Source: JACKHA01 sp041401985 | Lineage (GTDB): Bacteria > Planctomycetota > Phycisphaerae > Phycisphaerales > UBA1924 | DNA length: 64,000 nt | Reading direction: 5' to 3' | Assembly (NCBI GenBank): GCA_041401985.1 | Contig: JAWKTE010000001.1 | Span: 1 to 64,000, forward strand | In this document: positions 51,818 through 60,801 of the stretch, piece by piece | Numbering within the stretch: position 1 is the first letter of the stretch | Layout of the letters: every line of letters starts with the position of its first letter | The notes under the pieces: model-generated | What the model was told of the DNA's origin: nothing | Databases searched by the model: none | Seen by the model: the letters and a program-made list of their open reading frames with translations, nothing else | Program-made: the position numbers and the translations under genes

Positions 51818-53090
51818 ATGGTAGACCAGGGCGACGCCACATCCCGACCCCTCCGCATCGCCCTGGCCCACGACTGGCTCGTCGGCATGCGCGGCGGCGA
51901 ACGCGTTCTCGAAGCCATCGCCCGGACCCTCACCCCCCACCACCGCCTGACCGCCCTCTACACCATGTTCGACGACGGGCAACCGCTCTCGCCCCACCTC
52001 GACCCGATCCCGAAACGAGCCAGCCCCCTCGCCCGCCTGCCGCTGGCGAGCCGAGTCCGACGCTGGCTGCTGCCGCTCTATCCCTGGGGCGTCGGGCAAC
52101 TCTCGAAGCGCCTCGCCCGCGACCACGCCCGCGAACCGATCGACCTGCTCATCTCAACATCCTCAGCCGCGATAAAGGGCCTCAAACCCCCGCCCGGTGT
52201 CCCGCACCTCTGCTACTGCCACACCCCCGCGCGATACCTGTGGTCCCAGACCGACCAGTACGCCGGCGGCCTCCGAGGCCTAGGCCTGGGCCTCTTCGCG
52301 CCGGCACTCAAACGATGGGACCGACGCACCGCCGCCAACGTCACGGCGTTCCTGGCCAACTCCACCCACACCCAGCGCGAGATCGAGCGTTGCTACGGTC
52401 GAGACGCAACCGTCTTGTTTCCGCCCGTCCGAACCGAGTTCTTCACGCCGAATGGCACCGAGGCCCAAACGGAGCCACGCACGCTCACCTCCCCGCGTGC
52501 GGGGAGGTGTCGGACGAGGCTCTGCGAGTCCGACGGAGGGGGCAGCCGAACAGCCCGCGGCCTCCAAACCCCTCCCCTCGTCCTTCTGGCTGGCCGTCGG
52601 CGCCCTCGAACCCTACAAGCGATTTGACCTAGCCATCGCCGCCGCCCGCCTCGCCAAAAAAGCCATCGTCATCGCCGGCACCGGCACCCAGGAGCCGACC
52701 CTCCGCCGCCTCGCCGCCCCCGACGCGATCTTCCTGGGCCGCGTCAGCGACGACCAACTCCGCGCCCTCTACCGCGCCGCCGACCTGCTCGTGTTCCCAC
52801 AAATCGAAGACTTCGGCATCACCGCCGTCGAGGCCCAGGCCTGCGGCTGCCCGGTCCTGGCCCGCGCCGCCGGCGGCGCGCTCGACACCGTCATCGATGG
52901 CGTCACGGGTGCCCTCTTCGAGTGGAACGACGCCGACAATACCAGCCTGCGCAACGCGATCGACCGAGTCCCAAAGCGATCACCCGAGACGACCGCGGCG
53001 TGCCGCGCCGGCGCCGAGCGCTTCAGCGAGAGCCGCTTTGCCGATGGGATCCGACAGGCCGTCGATGATGCCGTCTCGAAGCCCGCATGA
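51818..53090 (+). pseudogene. GT4 glycosyltransferase, frameshifted by a hairpin element
   Basis: The N-terminal half is read from the ATG at 51818: LRIALAHDWLVGMRGGERVLEAIA, then HTPARYLW and FLANSTHTQREIERCY, up to FFTPNGTEAQ near 52470. The C-terminal half is in another frame from about 52550: PSSFWLAVGALEPYKRFDLAIAAA, then EDFGITAVEAQACG with the E-x7-E nucleotide-sugar motif, to 53090. Joined, they make one normal GT-B family 4 enzyme of about 420 residues. The frame changes across the double hairpin at 52486-52545. Separate ORFs run 51818-52627 and 52452-53090. If no assembly error, the gene is broken or needs frameshifting. Confidence 0.8.
52486..52545 (+). repeat. Double-hairpin element inside the glycosyltransferase
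   Basis: ACCTCCCCGC/GCGGGGAGGT (52487-52508) is followed by GTCGGAC/GTCCGAC around GAGGCTCTGCGA (52509-52534). A CGGAGGGGGCAG tail follows. The reading frame of the host gene changes here. Confidence 0.85.
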
Positions 53091-53098
53091 CGCCGTGC

Positions 53099-53182
53099 CA
53101 TCAGCCGCGGCTTGAAGCGGCTGATGCTCCGCACGCCACGGGCAACGGGCATCAGGCGTGCAAAGCCACGCCTGATGGCACG
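53099..53182. terminator. Inverted pair of hairpins between convergent genes
   Basis: Hairpin one is CATCAGCCGC/GCGGCTGATG (53099-53126). Hairpin two, on the minus strand, is CATCAGGCGTG/CACGCCTGATG around GCTTTG (53150-53177). Each is preceded by GTGC. The pair separates the stops at 53090 and 53199. It may stop transcription from both sides, though no T-run follows. Confidence 0.6.
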
Positions 53183-53198
53183 ACCCCGAACGTGCCCC

Positions 53199-54017
53199 TC
53201 AGGTCGGCAGCCCCGCCGCCTCCCAAGCCCGCAGCATCCGGCGCGCCGCCGCGTCCTGGTCCTCCAGCCCGCGCACGTCGATCACCACCGGCGTGCCCGC
53301 CGGCGCCAGCGACAGGCACGCCCGGTACGCCGCCACGTCCAGGCGCCCATCGCCCGGCAGAACCCGCCCCGCGCTCGAGAGGTCGCACAGGCGCGCCGTC
53401 AGCAGGCGGTCCGCCACCCGGGCCGTCGCCTTGGCGACGCTCTCGCCCGCCAGCACCACCGCCGCCGGGTCCAGGCCGATGCCGATCGAAGGAGAGGCGA
53501 CCCGCGCCTGTGCATCCTCGCCGCCGTCGGTCGTCTCTCCACCCGCGCGCTCGCCCCGCGCCGGCCAGGCGTGGTCCGCCACCCGCACCCCGACCCGATC
53601 CGCCGACGCCGCGATGTGCCCGACCACGTCCGCTGCGACCCGGTCCGGCAGCGTCAGGCTCACCAGCCGCCCGCCACCCCCCACAAGCGGGGAAAGGTCC
53701 GCCGCCAGCCCGATCGCCCCGTCGATCGCCGCCACCGCCCGATCCAGATGAATCGGGTCCACCAGGTGCTCGCCGGGGATCCACAGGTCCAGCCCCGCCA
53801 GCCCGAGTTCGTGCCGGCGAAGCAGGGCCGCGGCGTCTCGCCGCCCGGACCGATCCAGTTCCCGCGGCCTCATCCCCGGAGCCGCCGCGTCCAACTGAAC
53901 CTGACGAACCCCAATCGACGCCGCCCACGCCACGCCCGCCCGAGGCCCCTCACTCCACGGGGCATCGGGAACGTCGCGACGCAGGCCGGCGAGCGAGATT
54001 GCCGCATGCGGTTCCAT
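53199..54017 (-). CDS. TIM-barrel (sugar isomerase/epimerase-like) protein
   Basis: The protein has 272 residues from the ATG at 54017. Strand-turn patterns of a xylose-isomerase-like TIM barrel are seen (GVAWAASIGVRQVQLDAAAPG, HELGLAGLDLWIPGEHLVD, GTPVVIDVRGLEDQDAA). Metal-binding Glu/His residues are only partly evident, so catalytic activity is not certain. A short SPLVGGGGRL stretch comes from a CCCCACAAGCGGGG repeat read in frame near 53690. It is convergent with the glycosyltransferase. Confidence 0.65.
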   Translation of the reverse strand: MEPHAAISLAGLRRDVPDAPWSEGPRAGVAWAASIGVRQVQLDAAAPGMRPRELDRSGRRDAAALLRRHELGLAGLDLWIPGEHLVDPIHLDRAVAAIDGAIGLAADLSPLVGGGGRLVSLTLPDRVAADVVGHIAASADRVGVRVADHAWPARGERAGGETTDGGEDAQARVASPSIGIGLDPAAVVLAGESVAKATARVADRLLTARLCDLSSAGRVLPGDGRLDVAAYRACLSLAPAGTPVVIDVRGLEDQDAAARRMLRAWEAAGLPT

Positions 54018-54275
54018 TCGTGTGTTGTACGCATGATCCCCCGCCGTCGCCGCGCGAGGACGCCTCCGCTCGCCGATTCCGGACGCAGGGCACGCCGCCC
54101 CACGGGCACGCCGGCGATCCCCAGGACCATCTGGTCGGATTGCACCAACTTTCTCGCGCGGATTTCTGGCACACCCCGATTCTCGGGGCACCTTGATGGC
54201 TGAAGAGATGCGCGACCGGCAGGATCCCCCGACGCACGGGGGGAGGCTCACGTCGCGCCCCGGAGAGGTGAAGAG

Positions 54276-54974
54276 ATGAAGCTGAACCTTGTGCTTGCCG
54301 CGACGACGTTGGCCGCCTTTGCCGGCCTCGCCCAGGCCGCGACCTTCTCGTTCGCGTCCGATTCCAACCAGACGGACTTTACCTTCGGCGGCTTCGGCAC
54401 GAACGTGAGCGACGCCAGCGACCCGACCGACCCGGTCACGCTTCTCGTTGACGACAGCAACGGCCCGCTGCCGGCCCTCGAGTTCGACGTCGAGTTCGAC
54501 GCCGACTTCACCATCGGCTACGTCTCCTCGGCCATGGTGGCCCCCGGCATCTTCACCCACAACTACAGCCTCAACGGCACCTTCACGTTCAGCAACTTGA
54601 GCGGCACGCTCCTGACCGTGAACATCGCCGACGGCGCCCTGATCGCCCTCGGCGGCCAGAACACCTGGGGCTCGACCGACACCATCCTCGGCTCCGACAA
54701 CCCCGGCAGCGTCGAGTACATCTGGGCCGGCGGCGACCTGCCGGCCTACGGCGTGTTCAACGGCACGTCCGTCGGGACCGACGACGCCGCCTTCACCCTC
54801 ACGTTCCTCCAGACGGCGCTCGGTTCCGGCGTTTCGCTGGGCACCGACATGATGCCCAACAATGAGTGGCGCTCCGAGGGCTCCTACTCCGGCTCCGCGT
54901 TCTTCGTGCCCGCCCCGGGCGCGACCGCGCTCTTGGGCCTCTCGGCCCTGGTCGCCGGACGCCGCCGCCGCTGA
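54276..54974 (+). CDS. Secreted protein with PEP-CTERM-like C-terminal anchor
   Basis: The protein has 232 residues. The signal peptide is KLNLVLAATTLAAFAGLAQA. The mature part is a beta-rich, Asp/Ser/Thr-rich domain with no Cys. The C-terminus has PAPGATALLGLSALVAG followed by Arg-rich RRRR, the layout of planctomycete PEP-CTERM-like sorting signals. Such proteins are cleaved by an exosortase-type enzyme and reach the cell surface; no exosortase is in this window. GGAGAGG precedes the ATG, and a strong terminator follows. High expression is suggested by that layout. Confidence 0.85.
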   Translation: MKLNLVLAATTLAAFAGLAQAATFSFASDSNQTDFTFGGFGTNVSDASDPTDPVTLLVDDSNGPLPALEFDVEFDADFTIGYVSSAMVAPGIFTHNYSLNGTFTFSNLSGTLLTVNIADGALIALGGQNTWGSTDTILGSDNPGSVEYIWAGGDLPAYGVFNGTSVGTDDAAFTLTFLQTALGSGVSLGTDMMPNNEWRSEGSYSGSAFFVPAPGATALLGLSALVAGRRRR

Positions 54975-55007
54975 TCAGCACACCCGCCTCTCTCTTCAGC
55001 ACATGAA

Positions 55008-55041
55008 CGCAGGCCCGGCGTGACGCCGGGCCTGTTCGTTT
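55008..55041 (+). terminator. Rho-independent terminator
   Basis: A GC-rich stem CAGGCCCGGC/GCCGGGCCTG with a GTGAC loop is followed by TTCGTTTTT. It ends the PEP-CTERM-like gene and is the clearest intrinsic terminator in the window. Confidence 0.9.
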
Positions 55042-55105
55042 TTCCGTTGTCCATTGAAACGACAACTGGACCGGCGCGGCGAGGAACCCCCGCGTCCAAG
55101 CCGGA

Positions 55106-55813
55106 TCACTTCGCCCCGTCGAGCGGGCGCGGCCCCGCATCCGCCGCCGGCTCGTCCGCGTGCACCGACGTCAGCCCGTACCGGATCGCGAACCGCGCCA
55201 GTTCGACCCGGTTCGACGCGTCGAGCTTGTTGCCCAGCGACACCCGATGCCACTCGATCGTCTTCACGGATCGGTGCATCGCCTTGGCGATCTGCGCGGT
55301 CGTCAGCCCCCGACCGATGTGCCCCAGCACCTCGATCTCCCGGTCGGTCAGCCTCGCCAGCGGGCCCATGTCGTGCGTCTGCGCGCGCCTGGTCGGCAGC
55401 CCGCCGTTCTGCAGCCCAGGGCGGACGGGACGGCTCACGCACAGGATGTACGTCTCCCCGGACTCGACGCTGAACGGACGCAGGTTGCACTGGACCAGCA
55501 CGCCGCCGATGTAGCCCTCGACGCACACCGGCTCACGCTCGCGTGCGCACTTGGCGTACAGGCCGACCCGCTCCTCGGCGATGCTCGCCGGCAGGAACGA
55601 TGCCACCGGCTGCCCGATCGCCCGCTCGCGCGTGACGCCCAGCCACACCAGCGCGGCGTCGTTGGCGTCCACGAACACGCCATCCTCGTCGATCAGCGTG
55701 ACGTAATCCGAGACGACCGTGAAGAGCAGGTCGCACGCGCGCTTCCACAGCGCCGGGTTCTCCGACAACATGGGCGGCCGCGCCGGGGGCGGTGATGCAG
55801 ACTCACTGGGCAT
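55106..55813 (-). CDS. PAS-LuxR transcriptional regulator
   Basis: The protein has 235 residues from the ATG at 55813. A PAS-like domain covers about 25-130 (YVTLIDEDGVFVDANDAALVWLGVTRERAIGQPV). A LuxR-type helix-turn-helix covers about 155-215 (LTDREIEVLGHIGRGLTTAQIAKAMHRSVKTIEWHR). It lacks a receiver domain, so it probably senses a small ligand or redox cue. It lies next to, but is convergent with, the PEP-CTERM-like gene; regulation of that gene is a guess. A promoter-like pair lies upstream at 55885-55912. Confidence 0.87.
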   Translation of the reverse strand: MPSESASPPPARPPMLSENPALWKRACDLLFTVVSDYVTLIDEDGVFVDANDAALVWLGVTRERAIGQPVASFLPASIAEERVGLYAKCAREREPVCVEGYIGGVLVQCNLRPFSVESGETYILCVSRPVRPGLQNGGLPTRRAQTHDMGPLARLTDREIEVLGHIGRGLTTAQIAKAMHRSVKTIEWHRVSLGNKLDASNRVELARFAIRYGLTSVHADEPAADAGPRPLDGAK

Positions 55814-55884
55814 GGAACGTCAACCCTCTTCCGACTCGGCGTCGTGCCGTTGCGCCCCGGCCCTCCGGCCAAGGAACGGACCAG

Positions 55885-55912
55885 AGTATCGGCAATTGCG
55901 ACTTTCGTGCAA
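55885..55912 (-). promoter_or_regulatory. Candidate promoter for the PAS-LuxR gene
   Basis: On the minus strand TTGCAC (55907-55912) is followed after 16 bases by GATACT (55885-55890). This would give a leader of about 65 nt. Confidence 0.45.
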
Positions 55913-56060
55913 GCCGGAATTGTGTGTGCGATCCACGGATTCGTGGCCCGGTGGTTCCATTGGAGAATGACGCCCGAGAACGCGTCGCGCCGCGTGAATC
56001 TGGGGGAAATCCTGCAAGGGCGCGTGTGTTCAGAAACACTTGCCGGGTCGGCGCGTCAAC

Positions 56061-59000
56061 TCAACGCCAACCACCTCCTCCGGGTGTCGAGACGCGCAAA
56101 CGCCCCCCGGACGGAATCGCGAACGCCCCGGCTTTGATGATGCGCCAACCGCCGTCCGGCTCCCATATTGACTGCGCACCCACCGCACCCGCACCGCCGC
56201 ACCCGAGTCCGGGCGGCCCGCTGGGACGGCGCTGCGCGAGGATCGAGCACCGCACCGATTCCAGAAACTCGAACTCGCGAACGACACCGTCGCCGCCCCG
56301 GTGAGCCCCGTCGCCGCCGGACCCGCACCGGATCCCGAACCGACGCACCCGCACCGGGAGGCGTTGCTCGAGCACCTCGGCGTCGGTGATCCGCGTGTTG
56401 GTCATGTGCGTGTGCACGCCGGACGCGCCCGGGGCACGGGGCGTGGCTCCCGCGCCGCCGCAGATCGTCTCGTAGCAGCCCCACTCATCGTTCCCGAACG
56501 CGACGTTGTTCATGGTGCCCTGGCTGGCCGCGGCCAGCCCCATCGCAAGCAGCAGCACGTCGACGATCCGTTGGCTGGTCTCGACGTTGCCCGCGGCCAC
56601 CGCCGGGCCGTCGCCGCCGGCCCACGCGTCGCCCGGGTCCAGCAGCGTGCCCGTCGGGATCCGCAGGTCGATCGCGCGCAGCAGCCCCTCGTTGAGCGGC
56701 ATGTCCTCGCCGGCGAGGACGCGCAGCGTGTACAGAACCGCCGCGGTCGTGATCGCGCGCGTCGCGTTGTAGTTCGCGCCGTGGACACCGCCGGAGCCGC
56801 CCAGGTCGATCGTGGCGGCGGGCCCGGCCTCGCCCGTGCCGGTCGCGCTGTCGCAGCGCGCCTCGTGGACCGTGATCCTCGCCACGATCGGCGTCGCATC
56901 GTCGAGCCCGTCGGCGTGCTCGTACACCCCCGGCGCGATCCGCCCGAGCGCCGCCCGCATCCTTGACTCGGCCCGCGCCGTGAGCGCGCCGCAGAACTCG
57001 CCCGCGCGTTCCAGGCCGGTCCGGCTGAACAGGTCGCACACCGCGCGGTGCGCGTGCCGGTTCGCCGCCAGGGCCGCGCGGATGTCGGCCATGTTCTGCT
57101 CGACCGATCGCGACGGGTGAGGCCCGGCACGCAGCAGCCGCTCGATCGCATCGAACTGCGCCCGCCCGTCGCGGACCAGGTGCGTGGGGCGGATCACAAC
57201 GCCCTCTTCCGAGAGGCGCGTCGCCCCGACCGGCATCGAGCCGGGCGACACGCCGCCGATCTCCGCGTGGTGGGCCCGGCTGGCCGCGAACGCGATCAAG
57301 CGCGGCCCGCCGGGCGTGTCGGCGTGGATCGGCGTCACCAGCGTCACATCCGGCAGGTGCGATCCGCCGAACGCCGGGTGGTTCGTGATGACCGTATCGC
57401 CGGGCGCAAGCTCGATCGCCCCCTGCAGCGCTCGCACACACAGCCCCATCGCCCCCAGGTGCACCGGGATGTGCGGAGCGTTGACCAGCAGTTGCCCATC
57501 CGGCGAGAGCAGGGCGCACGAGAAGTCGAGGCGCTCCCTCACGTTGACGGACAGGGCCGTCCGGCGCAGCATCTCGCCCATGTCCTCGGCGATGGCCGTG
57601 AGCGCGGCGACGAAGAGTTCAAGCGCGACCGGGGAGTCGGCGGACGCATCCGCCACGGCGGCAGCGTCGCCTGGCGAGCCATTGCGCTCAGGCCTGCTCG
57701 TATTGACCATGACCGCCGCGCCCGATGCGTCGGCCGACGCCGACCAGCCAACGGGCACGAACGTCGTCGCGTGCGGTTCGGAGATGATCGCCGGGCCGGG
57801 CACGAGCCTCCCCGGCCGCATCCGATCGCGCTCGACCCGTCGGCCCTCACGCCACGCGCCGTGGCAATACACACGGATCGGGGAGGTGCTGTCGCCGGTC
57901 CCCGCGTCGCCCGCCCTTGGAATGGTCCTCGCCTCGGGCGGGGCTTCGGTCGCCCACTTCCCCGGCGAAACGGCCCTTCCCGCCGCGACCACAAGCAGCG
58001 ACTCGATCTCGATCGCCCCGGTCGCCGGCGTGTGCCCGAACGTCCGCTCGTACGCCGCGGCGAACAACGCCGGAATTGCGGCCGCGTCGGCGGCGTCAAC
58101 GTCCAGCGTCGCCGACTGGCCCGGCACCCGCACGCGCGCTTCACGCCGCACGATGCTCGCGTGACTCGCGTCGACGCCCTTGCCAACCACACCGGCAATC
58201 GCTTCCGCCGCGAGTTCGTCGAGCAGCCCGACGAGCCACGCGGGCGGAGCCTCCATACCGACTTGTGCCGCGGCGGCCTCGTCGTCGGCATCGACCGAGT
58301 CCACCTCCCACGCCCGCAGCACCTGCCGCTGCACCGCGTGCTCCACCCGCGCCACCGCCAGCCCGCGCGCCGACAGCACGCCGGCCTCGGGCGGCACGAC
58401 CACATCGCGGACTCCCAGCCGCTCGGCCAGCGCGCACGCGTGCAGCCCGCCGGCCCCGCCGAACGCCACGAGCGCGTACGACGCCGGGTCCTCGCCCTGG
58501 CGGATCGAGATCCGACGGATCGCATCGGCCATCCGCTCATCGGCCAGCGTCAGGAAGCCCTCGAGCAGCGCTTCGAGCGTCATGGACGCGCCGCCGGCGT
58601 CCGCCTGATGCGCGTTCACTTCTGCGAGCACACCGTCCGCTCGTCGCCGCGCCGCGTCCACATGAATCGGGATCCCGAACCGCTCCGGCGCCAACCGCCC
58701 CAGCAGCAGGTGGCAGTCCGTCACCGTCAGCGGCCCGCCCGCGCCGTAGCACGCCGGCCCGGGCGAAGCGCCGGCCGACTCCGGTCCCACCCGCAGTTCG
58801 CCGCTATCGAAGGAGCAGATCGACCCGCCCCCGGCCGCTACCGTCTCGACGCCCACCGCCGGCGCGACCACCCGCGCATCGCCCACGCGATGCTGGCGCA
58901 GCAGCGGGAACGCCCGCGTCGAGGTCGAGGCGCAGCGGGCCACGTCCGTGCTGGTGCCGCCCATGTCAAACGTAATGATCCGCTCGCGCCCGGCCCGCTG

Positions 59001-60053
59001 GCCCGCCCACGCCGCGCCCAGCAGCCCGCCCGCCGGGCCCGAGAGCAGCGAGTCCTTCGGGTGGAACTCGTCGGCACTGGCCAGCCCGCCAGCGCTGGTC
59101 ATCACCCGCAGCCGTCCGCGCGGCCCGAGCCCGCGCCGCACCGCCGCGAGGTAGTCCCCCACCACCCGCGACAGATACGCATCGACCACCGCCGACTGCG
59201 TCCGCGCCAGGAACCCGATCAGCGGCGACAGGTCCGCCGAGGCGCACACATGCTCGAACCCGACCTCGCGCAGCATGGCCGCGAGAGCACGCTCGTGTAT
59301 CGGGTTCGCCCACGAGTGCAGCAGCGCGACGGCGGCGGTCGTGTGCCCCGCCGCCAGCGCCGCCTCGGCCCCGGGACGCACCGACGCAAGATCCAGCGCT
59401 TCAAGCACTGCGCCCGACACATCCAGCCGCTCGGGCACCTCGATCACCATCGCGTGCAGCGGGGCCGGCTTGACGATGTCCAGCGCGAACAGGTCCGGAC
59501 GCGACTGGTCGCCGATCTCGAGCAGGTCGCCGAAGCCAGCGGTGATGAACAGCACGGGCGGATGGCCGCGCCGTTCAAGAAGTGCGTTGGTGCCGCGCGT
59601 GGTGGCCAGGCGCATGTCGATCGCCGGCAGGTCGGCGTGAGCGGGCGTCCGTGTGGCGATCCGCGCCGCCAGGATCGGCGGCGACCACGGCGCCTGCACC
59701 TCGAACGACGCGCCGGGTGGCATCGAGTCGACGCCGAGCGGCGCGGCCAGCACGATGCGCTCGCTGTCGTGCGAAGCGATCACCGAGCGTGACTCGTCCT
59801 TTGGAGCGTCGCTCGGGCCGCTTGCGCCATCTGCAGGCCTCACGCGGAGTTCCGCTCCATCCAGCACGCCGCTAGGCACGCCCCACTCGACCACGGCGGT
59901 CGTCTCATCCGGCCGCCCCACCACCCGGCCCCGCACCGCCGACGACGAAAGCACCTTGTGCCGCGTCGTGACGCCCGTCGGCGAGGTCGCCAGGCAATCG
60001 GTGAACGTGCCGCCGGTGTCCACCGAGATGCGCCAGCGGTCGGATTCGGACAT
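56061..60053 (-). CDS. Fused hydantoinase/5-oxoprolinase A+B protein
   Basis: The protein has 1330 residues from the ATG at 60053. The HyuA/OplA half begins with the ATP-binding SVDTGGTFTD at about 10-19, with later FDMGGTSTDVARC and FGGAGGLHACALA. The HyuB half starts near 800 (VALELFVAALTAIAEDMGEMLRRTALS) and ends with the typical STPGGGGWR. Single-chain enzymes of this kind hydrolyse 5-oxoproline or hydantoins using ATP. The linker between halves is short and Ala-rich. No transporter or amidase partner is adjacent. Confidence 0.93.
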   Translation of the reverse strand: MSESDRWRISVDTGGTFTDCLATSPTGVTTRHKVLSSSAVRGRVVGRPDETTAVVEWGVPSGVLDGAELRVRPADGASGPSDAPKDESRSVIASHDSERIVLAAPLGVDSMPPGASFEVQAPWSPPILAARIATRTPAHADLPAIDMRLATTRGTNALLERRGHPPVLFITAGFGDLLEIGDQSRPDLFALDIVKPAPLHAMVIEVPERLDVSGAVLEALDLASVRPGAEAALAAGHTTAAVALLHSWANPIHERALAAMLREVGFEHVCASADLSPLIGFLARTQSAVVDAYLSRVVGDYLAAVRRGLGPRGRLRVMTSAGGLASADEFHPKDSLLSGPAGGLLGAAWAGQRAGRERIITFDMGGTSTDVARCASTSTRAFPLLRQHRVGDARVVAPAVGVETVAAGGGSICSFDSGELRVGPESAGASPGPACYGAGGPLTVTDCHLLLGRLAPERFGIPIHVDAARRRADGVLAEVNAHQADAGGASMTLEALLEGFLTLADERMADAIRRISIRQGEDPASYALVAFGGAGGLHACALAERLGVRDVVVPPEAGVLSARGLAVARVEHAVQRQVLRAWEVDSVDADDEAAAAQVGMEAPPAWLVGLLDELAAEAIAGVVGKGVDASHASIVRREARVRVPGQSATLDVDAADAAAIPALFAAAYERTFGHTPATGAIEIESLLVVAAGRAVSPGKWATEAPPEARTIPRAGDAGTGDSTSPIRVYCHGAWREGRRVERDRMRPGRLVPGPAIISEPHATTFVPVGWSASADASGAAVMVNTSRPERNGSPGDAAAVADASADSPVALELFVAALTAIAEDMGEMLRRTALSVNVRERLDFSCALLSPDGQLLVNAPHIPVHLGAMGLCVRALQGAIELAPGDTVITNHPAFGGSHLPDVTLVTPIHADTPGGPRLIAFAASRAHHAEIGGVSPGSMPVGATRLSEEGVVIRPTHLVRDGRAQFDAIERLLRAGPHPSRSVEQNMADIRAALAANRHAHRAVCDLFSRTGLERAGEFCGALTARAESRMRAALGRIAPGVYEHADGLDDATPIVARITVHEARCDSATGTGEAGPAATIDLGGSGGVHGANYNATRAITTAAVLYTLRVLAGEDMPLNEGLLRAIDLRIPTGTLLDPGDAWAGGDGPAVAAGNVETSQRIVDVLLLAMGLAAASQGTMNNVAFGNDEWGCYETICGGAGATPRAPGASGVHTHMTNTRITDAEVLEQRLPVRVRRFGIRCGSGGDGAHRGGDGVVREFEFLESVRCSILAQRRPSGPPGLGCGGAGAVGAQSIWEPDGGWRIIKAGAFAIPSGGRLRVSTPGGGGWR

Positions 60054-60179
60054 GCCGGCGAGCGTAGCGACCCGCGGCCGCGTTGCCCGCCGGCGGCACT
60101 CGCGGAGCGCCCGGATGGGGCTTCCCGAGCTGGCATCTGGCACCGGCTTGCGACTTGCCGATCAAAGTCCGTATTGCAC

Positions 60180-60207
60180 TTGCCGATCGGACTTCATTCG
60201 GTATACT
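60180..60207 (+). promoter_or_regulatory. Candidate sigma-70 promoter, possibly leaderless
   Basis: TTGCCG (60180-60185), a 16-base spacer, then TATACT (60202-60207). The ATG at 60214 lies six bases after the -10, so the mRNA may start at or next to the start codon. Direct repeats ACTTGCCGATC at 60153-60163 and 60178-60188 overlap the -35 and could bind a regulator. Confidence 0.6.
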
Positions 60208-60213
60208 CCGGGC

Positions 60214-60630
60214 ATGAGCACCACATTCCCCACCCCGGCCCCCACCGTGACCGACACCACCGCCGCCCGCTTCCACGAGATGCTGAGCGCGAACCAGTAT
60301 CACGAGGCGATCGAGGAGCTGTACGCCGACAACGCCCGCCACGTCGAGGCCATGGAGATGCCCGGCAGCCCCTACAAGCGGATCACCGAGGGCAAGGCCA
60401 ACCTGCTCAAGATGTCCGAGCACTGGAGCAAGACCACCACCGTCCACAGCGCCTCGTGCGGCAAGCCCATCGTCAACGGCGACCAGTTCGTCTGCGAGAT
60501 GAAGATGGACTGCACCTCCAGCGAGGGCCCCATGGCCGGCCAACGCATGGAGATGCAGGAGACCTGCCTCTACACCGTCAACAAGGACGGCAAGATCAGC
60601 GAGGCCAAGTTCTTCTACTCCTGCGGCTGA
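60214..60630 (+). CDS. NTF2/SnoaL-like protein
   Basis: The protein has 138 residues from the ATG at 60214. The cone-shaped NTF2-like pattern is seen: AARFHEMLSANQYHEAIEELYADNARHVEAMEMP, then a four-strand sheet ending CLYTVNKDGKISEAKFFYSCG. The KMSEHW segment fits the SnoaL-like subgroup. Ligand or reaction is unknown. The upstream promoter is the clearest in the window, and the gene stands alone between the oxoprolinase and the isomerase-like gene. Confidence 0.85.
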   Translation: MSTTFPTPAPTVTDTTAARFHEMLSANQYHEAIEELYADNARHVEAMEMPGSPYKRITEGKANLLKMSEHWSKTTTVHSASCGKPIVNGDQFVCEMKMDCTSSEGPMAGQRMEMQETCLYTVNKDGKISEAKFFYSCG

Positions 60631-60801
60631 GGCCGTCGGCCCGCGATCTCGTCATGGCTCGGTGATGCGGCCAACCGGGCGGCCCGAGAGGCGTTGCGCG
60701 TTGCCCGCGCCGCGGCCTCGGGAGACGCCGATCGGTTTGCGGTATCGTGCTCCTGCTCGGGCGAGAGCATCTCGCCGCAGCCCGAGCCAGGAGGCCGCGC
60801 C

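Noticed and set aside
54165..54195. A sigma-54 promoter (TGGCAC) upstream of the PEP-CTERM-like gene
   Set aside because: The -24 box is present, but there is no TTGC-like -12 box at the required distance.
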